A stretch of 22,177 bases of DNA from Lachnospiraceae bacterium (GTDB lineage: Bacteria > Bacillota > Clostridia > Lachnospirales > Lachnospiraceae): contig JAHZAV010000034.1 in the NCBI GenBank assembly GCA_019423745.1, positions 1 to 22,177 on the forward strand, read 5' to 3'. The notes beneath the pieces were generated by a model. The model had not been told where the DNA came from, searched no databases, and saw only the letters and a program-made list of their open reading frames with translations. Below are positions 12,857 through 22,124 of the stretch, piece after piece (within the stretch, counting starts at the first letter, position 1; the number at the start of each line of letters is the position of its first letter). Both the position numbers and the translations under genes were made by a program.

Positions 12857-15800
12857 ATGAGAAAGAAAGGAAAAGCAAGAAAATTGATATCTGGCTGTCT
12901 GGCATTGGTATCCTTATTGTCTACTACCCTCTCTCCTGTCATGACATATGCAGCTGATCCTGCAGAAGAGAGGATTCCCTATTATGAAGAGGTCAAAGAA
13001 CAGCTGGATGCAGATGAAGTTGTAACAGCACAGGATTATGAGGTTGCGGTAGGTTCATCCTTTGACATTGCTTCTGATTTTTCCGGGATTGAGATTCCGG
13101 ATGAGAAAAAAGTAAAAGTGAGTTTCCATGAAGCGCAGAATGAATCTGGAGATGCTTTTCAGACTGACCACGAAGATACGTATCAGGCGGTATATTATGT
13201 AGAACCTCAGACAACCAATCATCCAAAGTATCAGATCAGTAGAAATATCACTGTAAAAGAAAAGCAGACAGATGAAAAAAACCTAGCAGATGAAGTCCAT
13301 TCTTCCGAGGACGATTCCGGTGATAAGGAAGATGCAGCTTCGGATGAGGAGGCATCCATAACTGAATCAGAAGATGCCATTTCTTCAAAAGAAAAACAGG
13401 TGACGGAGCAGATGGACGTTCTGTCTGAAAAGGAACTGGATGCAGCAATTGAAGAAACAGAAAACCAGAAAACTGTGGATGAGGAAAGCGGACTGTCTCT
13501 TGGAGAAGTCCTTCTGCAGGCGGAAAGCCAGGGCGTGGACATTCAAGGTCTGAATAGTGGAGAAAGCGTAAGCTTTACTGCACAAGCTCCTATGGCACGA
13601 TCTGCAAGAGCAGCATCCCAGACAGTAACAATTACGCAGGGCTCTTGGTATTATTATGCTGATTACGGTCTTGGATCTTATTTGACCGCACCGTTTACCG
13701 TGTCATTTGGTAATGTAAAAGCCACGGCATACTGTATTCAGCCGTCTAAACCTGGCCCAGGAAGCGGAACCTATCAGATTACAAAGCTGGAAGGAAATAA
13801 AGAACTGGCCAAGGTATGTTATTACGGAACAGAAGCTTCCGGATCGGCATACTTTTTTAACAACCACCATACGGACTTTTCAGCAGGAAAACGATTTATC
13901 ATCACACATCTGGCTGCCTCTTATGCGAATGGAAGCAGTGATGCATTTTACGGAACAAACAGTACCGGTGAAGCATTGGCTATGGAACTCTATCATTATG
14001 CAGTGAGCCAGCCGGAAATTCCGGATGTGGAAATGTCATTCTCCAATGCGAATGTAACCGCCTATGCGGACGGCGATCAGCAGCGGACCGAAAATATTAC
14101 TTTTCATGCATCCGGTCAGCAGACGATCACAATGGATCTTCCGGATGGAGTAAAGCTCCATAACATCAGTACAGGAAAGACAAGCTCTGCAGGAGCAAAG
14201 GTTACGATTTCGGGAGGTACAAAATTTTACCTGACTGCCCCGCTTACCCAGACAAAGGATGTATCCGGAACCTGGTCTGCTAAGATGCAGGGAAGCATTA
14301 CCAAAGACTATTCTGCTTATAAGATTACGACAGATGGTGATACCCAGGATCTGGCACTGGTATTCGGAGAAGGTGTGGAAGACAAAAAGTATGTCAGTCT
14401 TTCTGTAAAATGGTTGGAACTTGCAAAAGTAGAAATTATCAAAGTAGATTCCCGTCATGAAAATGCAAGGCTTTCAGGTGCGGTATTTGGAATCTACAGT
14501 GATCCGGAATGTACCAAACTGATCACAGAAATGCCAGCAACGGATCAAAATGGATCTTCTGTTGCGGAGATCGTGAAAACACAGGATACCGTGTATGTAA
14601 AAGAGATCAAAGCTCCGACAGGATATCGATTGAACACTTCTTCTTACAACGTGAAACTGGTGGCAAATCAGACAACATCCGTAACCGTTCCCGATGAGGA
14701 GCAGCTTGGTCAACTGACAGTTTATAAAAAAGGACAGGTACTGACCGATGCAGTTGTGACAGAGGAAGGAGTTACCTTCCAGTATGAAAACCGGCGCCAG
14801 GAAGGAGCGGTATATAATGTTTATGCCGGTGCAGATATCAAGACTGCATATGGAGCAAAAGTATACAGTAAAGGGGATCTGGTAAAAGAAAACCTGAAGA
14901 CAGATTCCAATGGTGCGGTAGTATTAAAGAACCTTCATTTGGGGACCTACGAGATCCGTGAGGTTCAGGCTCCGGAAAATTATTATAATGCTGGTGAGAA
15001 GAAAACGGTCACACTCTCCTATGCCGGGCAGAATGTAGAAGTTGTTTTTTCAGAAACGACTTTTATCAATGAACGCCAGAAAGCGGAAGTGTCGGTGGTG
15101 AAAAAGGACAAAGATACTTTGAATCCTCTGGACGGAGGGATATTCGGACTGTATGCCGGCAGCGATATCAAGAATGATGATGGGACTGTGGTGGTACCGA
15201 AAGGAACATTGATTGAAAAAATAACTACGGATGAAAAGGGAACTGCAGTATTTACAGCAGATCTTCCAATCGGATTTTCTTATGACGTGAAGGAAATCCA
15301 GGCTCCGGAAGGTTATTTAAGAAATCTTCAGGACGTGTATTCCTTTACTTTTTCGTATACCAATGACAGTGAACCGAAAGTAGTATTTTTCCATACGTTC
15401 GTGAATGAGCGTGTCAATGCAAAGATTACCCTTCAGAAAAGGGATGCCGAAACAAATCAGACAGTTGCACAGGGAGATGCATCTTTGGAAAAAGCAGTGT
15501 ATGGGCTGTATGCCAGAGAGGATATTGTGCATCCGGATGGAGCAACCGGCGTGATCTATAAAGCCGGAGACCAGGTAACAACCCTCACAACGGATGAAAA
15601 AGGGAAAGCTTCTGTAGAAAACCTGTATCTGGGAAGTTATTTCATTAAAGAAATCACACCGCCTGTCGGATATCTGGCAGACGAAAATGAGTATGATCTG
15701 GTGTGCGGCTACGAAGGAGACTTGACGGCTACTGTAAAACGCGAATGTGTCTCTTTGGAACAGGTGAAAAAGCAGCCGTTTGCGATCATTAAAGCAGCTG

Positions 15801-18800
15801 ATAATGGGGAAACAGATGCCGATCTTCTTGCTGGTGCAGGATTTACGGCCTATCTGGTTTCGGATCTGGAAGTAAAAGAAGATGGAAGCTATGATCTGGA
15901 ATCAGCAAAACCTGTCGTACTCGGAGAAAATGGAGCGACAGAGATCTTTACGGATGAAAAGGGATATGCCTGCAGTATCGCACTGCCTTATGGTACCTAT
16001 CTTGTCCGCGAAACCACTACTCCGCACAATTATAAGCCGGTGGATGATTTTATCGTGCGGATCACAGAACATGATCCAAATACTCCGCAAGTTTGGAGAG
16101 TGCTTCTGGATGAGGAATTTGAGGCAAAGCTAAAGATCATCAAACAGGATGATGAGACGAAAAAGGCAGTTCTTAGAGCGGGAACGGAATTTAGGATTTA
16201 CGATCTGGACAATGAAGAATATGTAGAACAGGTCACAACCTATCCAACCACAATCGTTCATACCTCTTTCTTTACGGATGAGGAAGGTTATCTGATCCTG
16301 CCGCAAAATCTGAAGATCGGCCATTATCGGATAGAAGAAGTCACAGCGCCTCACGGCTATACATTAAATGAGAATTATTTTGAGATTGCAGTGGATTCCG
16401 ATACCGCTTACCAGGTGGACAGTGTTTCCGGGGATGTGATCATTGAAGTGGTTTATGAGAATCATCCGGTCAAAGGACAGCTAAAGATTGTAAAACAGGG
16501 CGAAGTGCTGGACGGTTTCAGCAAAGACTTTGTTTACGAAGTGGAGAACCTGGCAGGAGCAGCCTTTGAAGTTTATGCTGCAGAGAACATTTATACTGCC
16601 GACTTCCAAAAAGATGCAGAAGGCAACCGTATTTTAGAGTATGCTGCCGGAGAACTGGTGGGAACAGTGACTACGGATGAAAACGGAGAAGCGTTCCTTT
16701 CTGATCTGCCGCTTGGAAGCTACCAGGTTAAGGAAGTGACAGCTCCGGAAGGTTTTGTACTGAATGAGGAAGTGCAGACTATCACATTTACTTACAAGGA
16801 TCAGGATACACCTGTGATCGAGCAAGAGGCTATTTTCCAGAATGACCGTCAGAAAGTGGAAGTATCTGTAGTGAAAAAGGATGCTGAAACACAGGCGGCA
16901 GTTGCAGGTGCTGTGTTTGGTCTGTATGCCAAAGAAGATATCCTTGCACATGGAAAGGTAATCGTGAAAGCAGATCAACTGATCGGAAAAGCCTTGTCAG
17001 ATGAAAACGGAAAGGCTGTATTTATGAATGACCTTCCTTTTGGAACGTATTATATCAGGGAAGAATCAGCACCGGATGGCTATGTATCCTCTGACAAAGT
17101 GATCGAAGTATCAGCGGCTTATCAGGGGCAGGAAATTCCGGTAGTGGAACTAACTTCCGACTTTGAAAATGAACCAACCAAAATCGCAGTAAAAAAGACA
17201 GACCTTACGACTGGTGAGGAACTGGAAGGTGCAAAACTGACTGTTCTTGATAAGGACGGAAATGTGGTAGACAGCTGGACTTCTGTAAAAGGAGAAGAAC
17301 ATCTTATCGAACGTCTTACCGTGGGTGAAACTTACATATTACGGGAAGAACTGGCTCCTTATGGATATCTGAAAGCCGAAGAAATCACTTTTACCGTGGA
17401 GGATACGGCAGAGCTCCAAAAGGTTGAAATGAAAGACGATGTACCGACAGGAACTTTGATCATCAATAAGAAGGGAGAGTTTCTAGAGGATGTCACACTT
17501 CTGGATGTCATTGGAGGCTGGATCAGCCATCTTTTTGAATATGTGACGGGTGCTTTGGAAGACGTAACGTTTGAAGTTTATGCATTGGAAGATATCAAAG
17601 CAGCTGATGGCGTCAGCGAGGATTATTATCAGAAGGATGAATTGGTGGCGGAGATCACCACGGATGGTTCCGGAATCGCAAAGCTTACAGAGCTTCCTCT
17701 TGGAAAGTATTATGTGAAGGAAAAAGAAACTGCAGAAGGATTTGTTCTGGATGATAAGATACGAGAAATCGATCTGCCCTATGTGGATCAGAATACCGCA
17801 GAAGTAACTTATTCTACAGACTGGCAGAATAACCGTCAGAAAGTAGAAGTATCCGTGCTGAAAAAAGAAAAGGATTCCGACAGAGTTCTGGAAGGTGCTG
17901 TATTTGCCCTGTCTGCAAAGGAAGATATCAAAAATCGAGACGGTGAAGTTATCTTGGAAGCAGGAACTGTAATCGAAGAAAAGGCAACAGATAAAGATGG
18001 TAAGCTGACATTTGAAGTGGATCTTCCGATTGGATTCGCCTATACGGTAAAAGAGACAGTTCCGGCCCCAGGGTTTGCATCAACAGATGAAGAGAAAGAA
18101 TTTTCTTTCACAGCCGGAGAAACAGATCAGGAAAAGCTCACCTATGAGTTTACATTTGAAGACGAACCTACTGTTTTTGAATTTACGAAGACTTCTTTGA
18201 CAGACGGTAAAGAAGTAGAGGGAGCAAAACTGACTGTCACTGATGAGAATGGAAATGTGATCGATGAATGGGTGTCCGGGAAAGAGCCACATATCATCAA
18301 GGAGCTCGTGGTTGGAAAAACATACACCATGACGGAAGTACTTCCAGCTCCGGGATATGTGACAGCGGAGAGCATTCAGTTTACAGTAGAGGATACTGCC
18401 GAAGTTCAGAAGATTGAGATGAAAGATGACGTGACTAAGGTGGAAATTTCTAAAACTGATGTTGCCGGTAAAGAACTTCCAGGGGCGAAACTGACAATCC
18501 TTGATGAAGAAGGAAATATAGTTGAAAGCTGGACTTCTACAGATCAGCCTCACTATATTGAGATGCTGCCGATCGGAACCTATACCCTACACGAAGAAAC
18601 AGCACCGGATGGTTATCTGGTTGCGGAGGATGTAACATTTGAAGTGAAAGATACCGGTGAAATCCAGAAGGTTGTGATGAAAGATGAGGCTATTCCGACT
18701 GAAGAACCGGAAACACCACAGGATAAAACAAGCGTAGATGCTCCAAAAACAGGCGATTCTCAAAATGTTCTGTTATGGTTCATACTGCTTGGTATCAGCT

Positions 18801-18847
18801 TGTCGGGAGCAGGAGCAGCTGCTCTGTTAAAGAAACTTAAGAAATAA
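12857..18847 (+). CDS. Giant LPXTG-type Cna-B/SpaA surface protein with thioester-like domain
   Basis: About 1996 aa. Order: signal peptide (residues 1-33, ending VMTYAA), an acidic linker (about 35-250, SEDDSGDKEDAASDEEAS), a thioester-domain-like region (about 250-400, with AYCIQPSKPG and GKRFIITHLAASYANG), an unassigned beta-rich domain, then about thirteen Cna-B/SpaA modules beginning near nt 14427, 14708, 15086, 15419, 15779, 16124, 16480, 16856, 17180, 17450, 17843, 18170 and 18437. The modules have Lys (IxKxD) and Glu (KEIxAPxGY) positions for internal isopeptide bonds. The C terminus is APKTGD, a hydrophobic helix and KKLKK, a sortase signal. ATG 12857 has AAAGGA nine bases upstream; ATG 12833 is an alternative coupled to the leader ORF. 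Role: probably cell contact or adhesion during conjugation or host colonisation. Confidence 0.92.
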   Translation: MRKKGKARKLISGCLALVSLLSTTLSPVMTYAADPAEERIPYYEEVKEQLDADEVVTAQDYEVAVGSSFDIASDFSGIEIPDEKKVKVSFHEAQNESGDAFQTDHEDTYQAVYYVEPQTTNHPKYQISRNITVKEKQTDEKNLADEVHSSEDDSGDKEDAASDEEASITESEDAISSKEKQVTEQMDVLSEKELDAAIEETENQKTVDEESGLSLGEVLLQAESQGVDIQGLNSGESVSFTAQAPMARSARAASQTVTITQGSWYYYADYGLGSYLTAPFTVSFGNVKATAYCIQPSKPGPGSGTYQITKLEGNKELAKVCYYGTEASGSAYFFNNHHTDFSAGKRFIITHLAASYANGSSDAFYGTNSTGEALAMELYHYAVSQPEIPDVEMSFSNANVTAYADGDQQRTENITFHASGQQTITMDLPDGVKLHNISTGKTSSAGAKVTISGGTKFYLTAPLTQTKDVSGTWSAKMQGSITKDYSAYKITTDGDTQDLALVFGEGVEDKKYVSLSVKWLELAKVEIIKVDSRHENARLSGAVFGIYSDPECTKLITEMPATDQNGSSVAEIVKTQDTVYVKEIKAPTGYRLNTSSYNVKLVANQTTSVTVPDEEQLGQLTVYKKGQVLTDAVVTEEGVTFQYENRRQEGAVYNVYAGADIKTAYGAKVYSKGDLVKENLKTDSNGAVVLKNLHLGTYEIREVQAPENYYNAGEKKTVTLSYAGQNVEVVFSETTFINERQKAEVSVVKKDKDTLNPLDGGIFGLYAGSDIKNDDGTVVVPKGTLIEKITTDEKGTAVFTADLPIGFSYDVKEIQAPEGYLRNLQDVYSFTFSYTNDSEPKVVFFHTFVNERVNAKITLQKRDAETNQTVAQGDASLEKAVYGLYAREDIVHPDGATGVIYKAGDQVTTLTTDEKGKASVENLYLGSYFIKEITPPVGYLADENEYDLVCGYEGDLTATVKRECVSLEQVKKQPFAIIKAADNGETDADLLAGAGFTAYLVSDLEVKEDGSYDLESAKPVVLGENGATEIFTDEKGYACSIALPYGTYLVRETTTPHNYKPVDDFIVRITEHDPNTPQVWRVLLDEEFEAKLKIIKQDDETKKAVLRAGTEFRIYDLDNEEYVEQVTTYPTTIVHTSFFTDEEGYLILPQNLKIGHYRIEEVTAPHGYTLNENYFEIAVDSDTAYQVDSVSGDVIIEVVYENHPVKGQLKIVKQGEVLDGFSKDFVYEVENLAGAAFEVYAAENIYTADFQKDAEGNRILEYAAGELVGTVTTDENGEAFLSDLPLGSYQVKEVTAPEGFVLNEEVQTITFTYKDQDTPVIEQEAIFQNDRQKVEVSVVKKDAETQAAVAGAVFGLYAKEDILAHGKVIVKADQLIGKALSDENGKAVFMNDLPFGTYYIREESAPDGYVSSDKVIEVSAAYQGQEIPVVELTSDFENEPTKIAVKKTDLTTGEELEGAKLTVLDKDGNVVDSWTSVKGEEHLIERLTVGETYILREELAPYGYLKAEEITFTVEDTAELQKVEMKDDVPTGTLIINKKGEFLEDVTLLDVIGGWISHLFEYVTGALEDVTFEVYALEDIKAADGVSEDYYQKDELVAEITTDGSGIAKLTELPLGKYYVKEKETAEGFVLDDKIREIDLPYVDQNTAEVTYSTDWQNNRQKVEVSVLKKEKDSDRVLEGAVFALSAKEDIKNRDGEVILEAGTVIEEKATDKDGKLTFEVDLPIGFAYTVKETVPAPGFASTDEEKEFSFTAGETDQEKLTYEFTFEDEPTVFEFTKTSLTDGKEVEGAKLTVTDENGNVIDEWVSGKEPHIIKELVVGKTYTMTEVLPAPGYVTAESIQFTVEDTAEVQKIEMKDDVTKVEISKTDVAGKELPGAKLTILDEEGNIVESWTSTDQPHYIEMLPIGTYTLHEETAPDGYLVAEDVTFEVKDTGEIQKVVMKDEAIPTEEPETPQDKTSVDAPKTGDSQNVLLWFILLGISLSGAGAAALLKKLKK

Positions 18848-18855
18848 ACAGATAA

Positions 18856-18900
18856 GGGAGAGTGGACTGCCGGAAATTCCGGTGATCACTCTCCTATTTT
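18856..18900 (+). terminator. Rho-independent terminator after the surface protein gene
   Basis: GGAGAGTG (18857-18864) pairs with CACTCTCC (18887-18894), an inner stem CCGGAA/TTCCGG is present, and ATTTT follows. It separates the surface protein from the transfer genes, so the latter need read-through or their own promoter. Confidence 0.75.
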
Positions 18901-18923
18901 GTAACAGAAAGGAAAACAGGATT

Positions 18924-19220
18924 ATGGGGAACAGAAAATTAGTTACCGATCCGAAAGCGGCACTTCCCGGACGGAAATATCAAAAGGACAAACCCTGGTC
19001 CTGCAGATATTGCTACTGGTGGAATAAAGGAGGATGTAAAGAAGAACAGTGCCGCTATCTGGTGACAAAAGAAAAGAAAAAAGACATCCTGCATGAGCCG
19101 GGAAACTGTAAAGGCTGCCCTTATGGACAGCACTTTCCATGTATAGGATATTGCATTGCAGCTTTATATCGTGAATTGGGAGCTACTGACAAGGAGGTGA
19201 AAGCTTGCAGGAAGAAGTAA
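18924..19220 (+). CDS. Cysteine-rich small protein at the start of the transfer operon
   Basis: A 98-aa protein with nine cysteines (27, 30, 38, 43, 62, 65, 73, 77 and 95), mostly in CxxC or CxxxC spacing, consistent with two zinc sites or an iron-sulfur cluster. No signal peptide or membrane helix is seen. GAAAGG lies about eleven bases before ATG 18924. It overlaps the pcfB-like gene by 16 bp and carries that gene's ribosome site inside its 3' end. I do not recognise the family; its fixed place beside the coupling genes suggests a role in transfer. Confidence 0.8.
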   Translation: MGNRKLVTDPKAALPGRKYQKDKPWSCRYCYWWNKGGCKEEQCRYLVTKEKKKDILHEPGNCKGCPYGQHFPCIGYCIAALYRELGATDKEVKACRKK

Positions 19221-19762
19221 ATGAAAAAACGATCAGTCTTTGTGTCCAATGCAGCCGGATGACAGCCAGTGTTTTAAAAGCTGTTATGCGAAAGAGTCTG
19301 AATGATCTGGACAGAAAAAAACAAAAGCATGATCAGGTCAAACAGGCAGAAAAAAATGGACAAGCAAACGAAAAAGGCCGAAGAAAAGAACAGCTGCGAC
19401 AGGAGAAAAAGACGCCGAAAGGGAAACAGACCATGCAGAATCTTATGGCAAAAGGAGCTCAACTGACTAATATCCTGATCACAGACGATAATATTAAATC
19501 TTTTGACAGGATAGCAAGAAAGTATGGGATTGATTACAGCCTGAAAAGGGATAACAGTGTCACGCCTCCGAAATATCTGGTTTTTTTCCGGGCAAAAGAT
19601 GTAGATGTGATGACGGCAGCCTTCCGAGAATATACCGGAGTGATTATGAATAAGGCAAAGAAACCTTCCGTAAGAAAAAAATTGCAACAAACAATCCAGC
19701 GGCTGGCAAAGCATCGGGAACGTATCAAGACCAGACAGAAAGACAGGGGGCAGGAACGATGA
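19205..19762 (+). CDS. pcfB: PcfB-family conjugation protein (DUF3801)
   Basis: A 185-aa protein beginning MQEEVNEKTISLCVQCSRMTASVLKAVMRK, the usual start of PcfB/DUF3801 proteins. A lysine- and glutamine-rich linker (about residues 38-75) and a small alpha/beta domain (ITDDNIKSFDRIARKYGIDYSLKRD) follow. The start is TTG 19205, fixed by AAGGAGGTGA (19190-19199) and by the conserved N terminus. Family knowledge: in pCF10, PcfB works with the coupling protein PcfC at the relaxosome. The next gene is the PcfC/VirD4 homologue, overlapping by ATGA, which supports the assignment. Confidence 0.9.
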   Translation: MQEEVNEKTISLCVQCSRMTASVLKAVMRKSLNDLDRKKQKHDQVKQAEKNGQANEKGRRKEQLRQEKKTPKGKQTMQNLMAKGAQLTNILITDDNIKSFDRIARKYGIDYSLKRDNSVTPPKYLVFFRAKDVDVMTAAFREYTGVIMNKAKKPSVRKKLQQTIQRLAKHRERIKTRQKDRGQER

Positions 19763-21600
19763 AACAACAGAAAGAAGGATTGCCAGTCAAGCTGAAAGGA
19801 TTCGTAAAATCCTGGATTGGAACAACTTCTCTTCCACGTCTGATCATGATGAATGCTCCATATCTGTTCGTGTTTTATATAGCAGACAAAGGAGCCTGGT
19901 TGTTCCGGCATTGCATTGGGAAAAGTATGATCCAAAGACTGGGAACCATGCTGATGAATTTCCCACTGGCATTTACAAGCTGGTTTCCCAGCGTTCATTT
20001 GAATGATCTGACGGCAGGTGTAATTGCAGCAGTCCTCTTTAAGCTGGTGATCCTTTATCGGGGAAAGCATGCAAAAAAGTTCCGGCAGGGTGAGGAATAT
20101 GGTTCTGCCCGTTGGGGAAATGCAAAGGATATAGAACCGTTCATGGATCCTGTCTTTGAGAATAACATTCTTTTGACAGAAACAGAACGGCTGACTATGA
20201 ACAGCCGTCCGAAAGCACCAAAATATGCCCGGAATAAAAATGTGATCGTTATTGGCGGATCTGGGTCCGGTAAAACAAGATTTTATGTGAAGCCGAACCT
20301 GATGCAGATGCCGGAAAAAGTATCCTATGTTGTTACCGATCCAAAGGGAACAATCATTGTGGAATGTGGGAATATGCTTGTAAAGCACGGATATCAGATT
20401 AAGGTGCTCAATACCATCAATTTCAGTAAATCCATGCATTATAACCCTTTTCACTATATCCACAGTGAAAAAGATATCCTGAAGCTGGTAAATACGATCA
20501 TTGCCAACACGAAAGGGGAAGGAGAAAAAGCTACGGAAGATTTCTGGGTCAAAGCTGAAAGGCTTTTGTATACTGCACTGATCGGTTATATCTGGTATGA
20601 AGCACCGGAGGAGGAACAGAACTTTTCTACTCTGCTGGAATTTATCAATGCCAGTGAGGCCAGGGAAGATGATGAAGAATTTAAGAATGCAGTGGATGAG
20701 TTATTTGACGAGCTGGAGGCGGAAAATCCGGAGCACTTTGCAGTCCGGCAGTATCGCAAATATAAGCTGGCGGCAGGGAAGACGGCAAAGTCAATCCTAA
20801 TCTCCTGTGGTGCCAGACTTGCCCCATTTGATATTGCGGAGCTAAGAGAATTGACCAGTTATGATGAACTGGATCTGGATCTTCTGGGAGACCGAAAGAC
20901 AGCAATGTTTGTTATCATTTCCGATACAGATGACACCTTTAATTTTCTTGTAGCTATCATGTACTCACAGTTATTTAATTTGCTCTGCGATAAAGCAGAC
21001 GATGAATATGGAGGAAGACTTCCCTATCATGTCCGGTTATTATTGGACGAGTTCAGTAATATTGGTCAGATTCCGAAGTTTGATAAGTTGATTGCTACGA
21101 TCCGAAGCAGGGAAATTTCTGCATCGATCATCCTGCAGTCTCAAAGCCAGCTGAAAACGATTTATAAAGATGCGGCAGAGACAATTCTTGGGAACTGCGA
21201 TACGATGCTCTTTCTGGGAGGAAAAGAAAGTTCAACCTTGAAGGAGATTTCGGAAACTCTTGGAAAGGAAACCATTGATCTTTATAACACTTCTGATACC
21301 AGAGGCCAGAACCCGTCATATGGTACGAATTATCAAAAAACCGGTAAGGAACTGATGAGTCGGGATGAACTGGCGGTGATGGATGGAAACAAGTGTATCC
21401 TGCAACTGCGGGGTGTCAGACCATTTCTTAGCAACAAGTATGATATTACAAAACATAAACGGTATAAAGAACTGGCCGATTATGACAAGAAGAATACATT
21501 TGATGTTGAAGAGTATCTGGAACATAGGCTGGTATTCTCACCAAATACAGAGTTCGAATTATATGAGTATGATGTTTCAGAAGAAGGAATCACAACTTAA
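19759..21600 (+). CDS. virD4: VirD4/TcpA type IV coupling ATPase
   Basis: A 613-aa protein with two N-terminal membrane segments (about residues 26-52 and 84-100), Walker A GGSGSGKT at 166-173 and Walker B LLLDE at 427-431, followed by the TraG/VirD4 stretch FSNIGQIPKFDKLIATIRSR and ILQSQSQLK. Length and order fit PcfC/TcpA-type coupling proteins. It docks the relaxosome to the secretion channel and drives DNA transfer by ATP hydrolysis. ATG 19759 overlaps the pcfB stop. A terminator hairpin follows at 21614. Confidence 0.96.
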   Translation: MKQQKEGLPVKLKGFVKSWIGTTSLPRLIMMNAPYLFVFYIADKGAWLFRHCIGKSMIQRLGTMLMNFPLAFTSWFPSVHLNDLTAGVIAAVLFKLVILYRGKHAKKFRQGEEYGSARWGNAKDIEPFMDPVFENNILLTETERLTMNSRPKAPKYARNKNVIVIGGSGSGKTRFYVKPNLMQMPEKVSYVVTDPKGTIIVECGNMLVKHGYQIKVLNTINFSKSMHYNPFHYIHSEKDILKLVNTIIANTKGEGEKATEDFWVKAERLLYTALIGYIWYEAPEEEQNFSTLLEFINASEAREDDEEFKNAVDELFDELEAENPEHFAVRQYRKYKLAAGKTAKSILISCGARLAPFDIAELRELTSYDELDLDLLGDRKTAMFVIISDTDDTFNFLVAIMYSQLFNLLCDKADDEYGGRLPYHVRLLLDEFSNIGQIPKFDKLIATIRSREISASIILQSQSQLKTIYKDAAETILGNCDTMLFLGGKESSTLKEISETLGKETIDLYNTSDTRGQNPSYGTNYQKTGKELMSRDELAVMDGNKCILQLRGVRPFLSNKYDITKHKRYKELADYDKKNTFDVEEYLEHRLVFSPNTEFELYEYDVSEEGITT

Positions 21601-21613
21601 TACTTTATATTTT

Positions 21614-21650
21614 GGGCGGTTCGTCTTTCCAGATGGACCGCTTTTCCTAT
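21614..21650 (+). terminator. Terminator or attenuator after virD4
   Basis: GCGGTTCGTCT (21616 onward) pairs over eleven positions with AGATGGACCGC (up to 21641, two wobble pairs), with loop TTCC and a TTTT tail. It could reduce read-through into the following genes. Confidence 0.6.
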
Positions 21651-21676
21651 GTTTTGTTGATGAATGGGGTGATGTT

Positions 21677-21883
21677 TTGAAAGATATTTTTTCAGATATG
21701 CAGGCGAAGATTGGTTGTATGTATATTTCTGATCTTCCGTATCACAAGAGGCGGGTCTGGCATGAGATGAAGAGAATCTCATTTGATGACTACGGCAGAA
21801 AGCAGCTTGAAGATTTTTCAATTTATGTATTTGGAGTAAGCTGGAGAATTTTACAAATGGTTATGGAACAGATCAAGGAGTAA
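21677..21883 (+). CDS. Small protein between virD4 and the pilin gene
   Basis: A 68-aa soluble protein (KDIFSDMQAKIGCMYISDLPYHKRRVWHEMKRI, then a C-terminal helix). TTG 21677 is chosen because GGGGTGAT (21666-21673) lies just upstream and because the longer in-frame form would run through the terminator hairpin and overlap virD4. No family recognised. Small proteins of this size commonly lie here in related ICEs. Confidence 0.65.
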   Translation: MKDIFSDMQAKIGCMYISDLPYHKRRVWHEMKRISFDDYGRKQLEDFSIYVFGVSWRILQMVMEQIKE

Positions 21884-21887
21884 AAAA

Positions 21888-21920
21888 CATGAATGTTAAA
21901 ATTCGTTCACCCTGTGGGTA
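21888..21920 (+). CDS. Possible 10-codon ORF
   Basis: ATG 21888 opens MNVKIRSPCG followed by TAG. AAGGAG at 21875-21880 lies eight bases upstream, inside the previous gene. It may be a coupled mini-ORF or chance. Confidence 0.2.
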
Positions 21921-22009
21921 GATAGCAGTAAAAAGAGGCCTGAATAAAAGGGAAAGGAGAGAAAAAACGCTGGCAGGCCATAAAAAACAGCGTTGGTTCA
22001 GAAAACAAA

Positions 22010-22124
22010 ATGGCATTTTTCAGTAGTGCAATTACAATTCTGCAGACATTGGTTGTAGCGATCGGCGCAGGCTTAGGTGTTTGGGGAGTCATCAATCTGA
22101 TGGAAGGATATGGGAATGACAATC
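22010..22124 (+). CDS. Maff2/TrbC-like pilin gene, 5' exon (interrupted)
   Basis: The visible part reads MAFFSSAITILQTLVVAIGAGLGVWGVINL and continues MEGYGNDN, the typical start of Maff2-type small membrane proteins of clostridial ICEs, which occupy the VirB2/TrbC pilin position. The family normally goes on with a PGAKSQG-like segment and a second membrane helix. Here the frame instead runs into a TAA at 22139 because of an insertion beginning at 22125. No ribosome site lies directly before ATG 22010; AAAGGAG at 21953-21959 is separated from it by a hairpin (AACGCTG/CAGCGTT). Alternative: a genuine 43-aa truncated protein. Confidence 0.75.

Noticed and set aside
14427..18700. Several interrupted minus-strand ORFs within the surface protein gene
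   Set aside because: They are antisense shadows of a continuous, repetitive plus-strand frame with clear domain structure.
19534..20463. 309-codon ORF on the minus strand
   Set aside because: It is fully antisense to the pcfB-like and virD4 genes, rich in Cys, His and Phe, and typical of a shadow frame.
21383..21676. Long 5' extension of the small gene after virD4
   Set aside because: It overlaps virD4 out of frame and crosses a terminator hairpin; a ribosome site supports the later TTG start.
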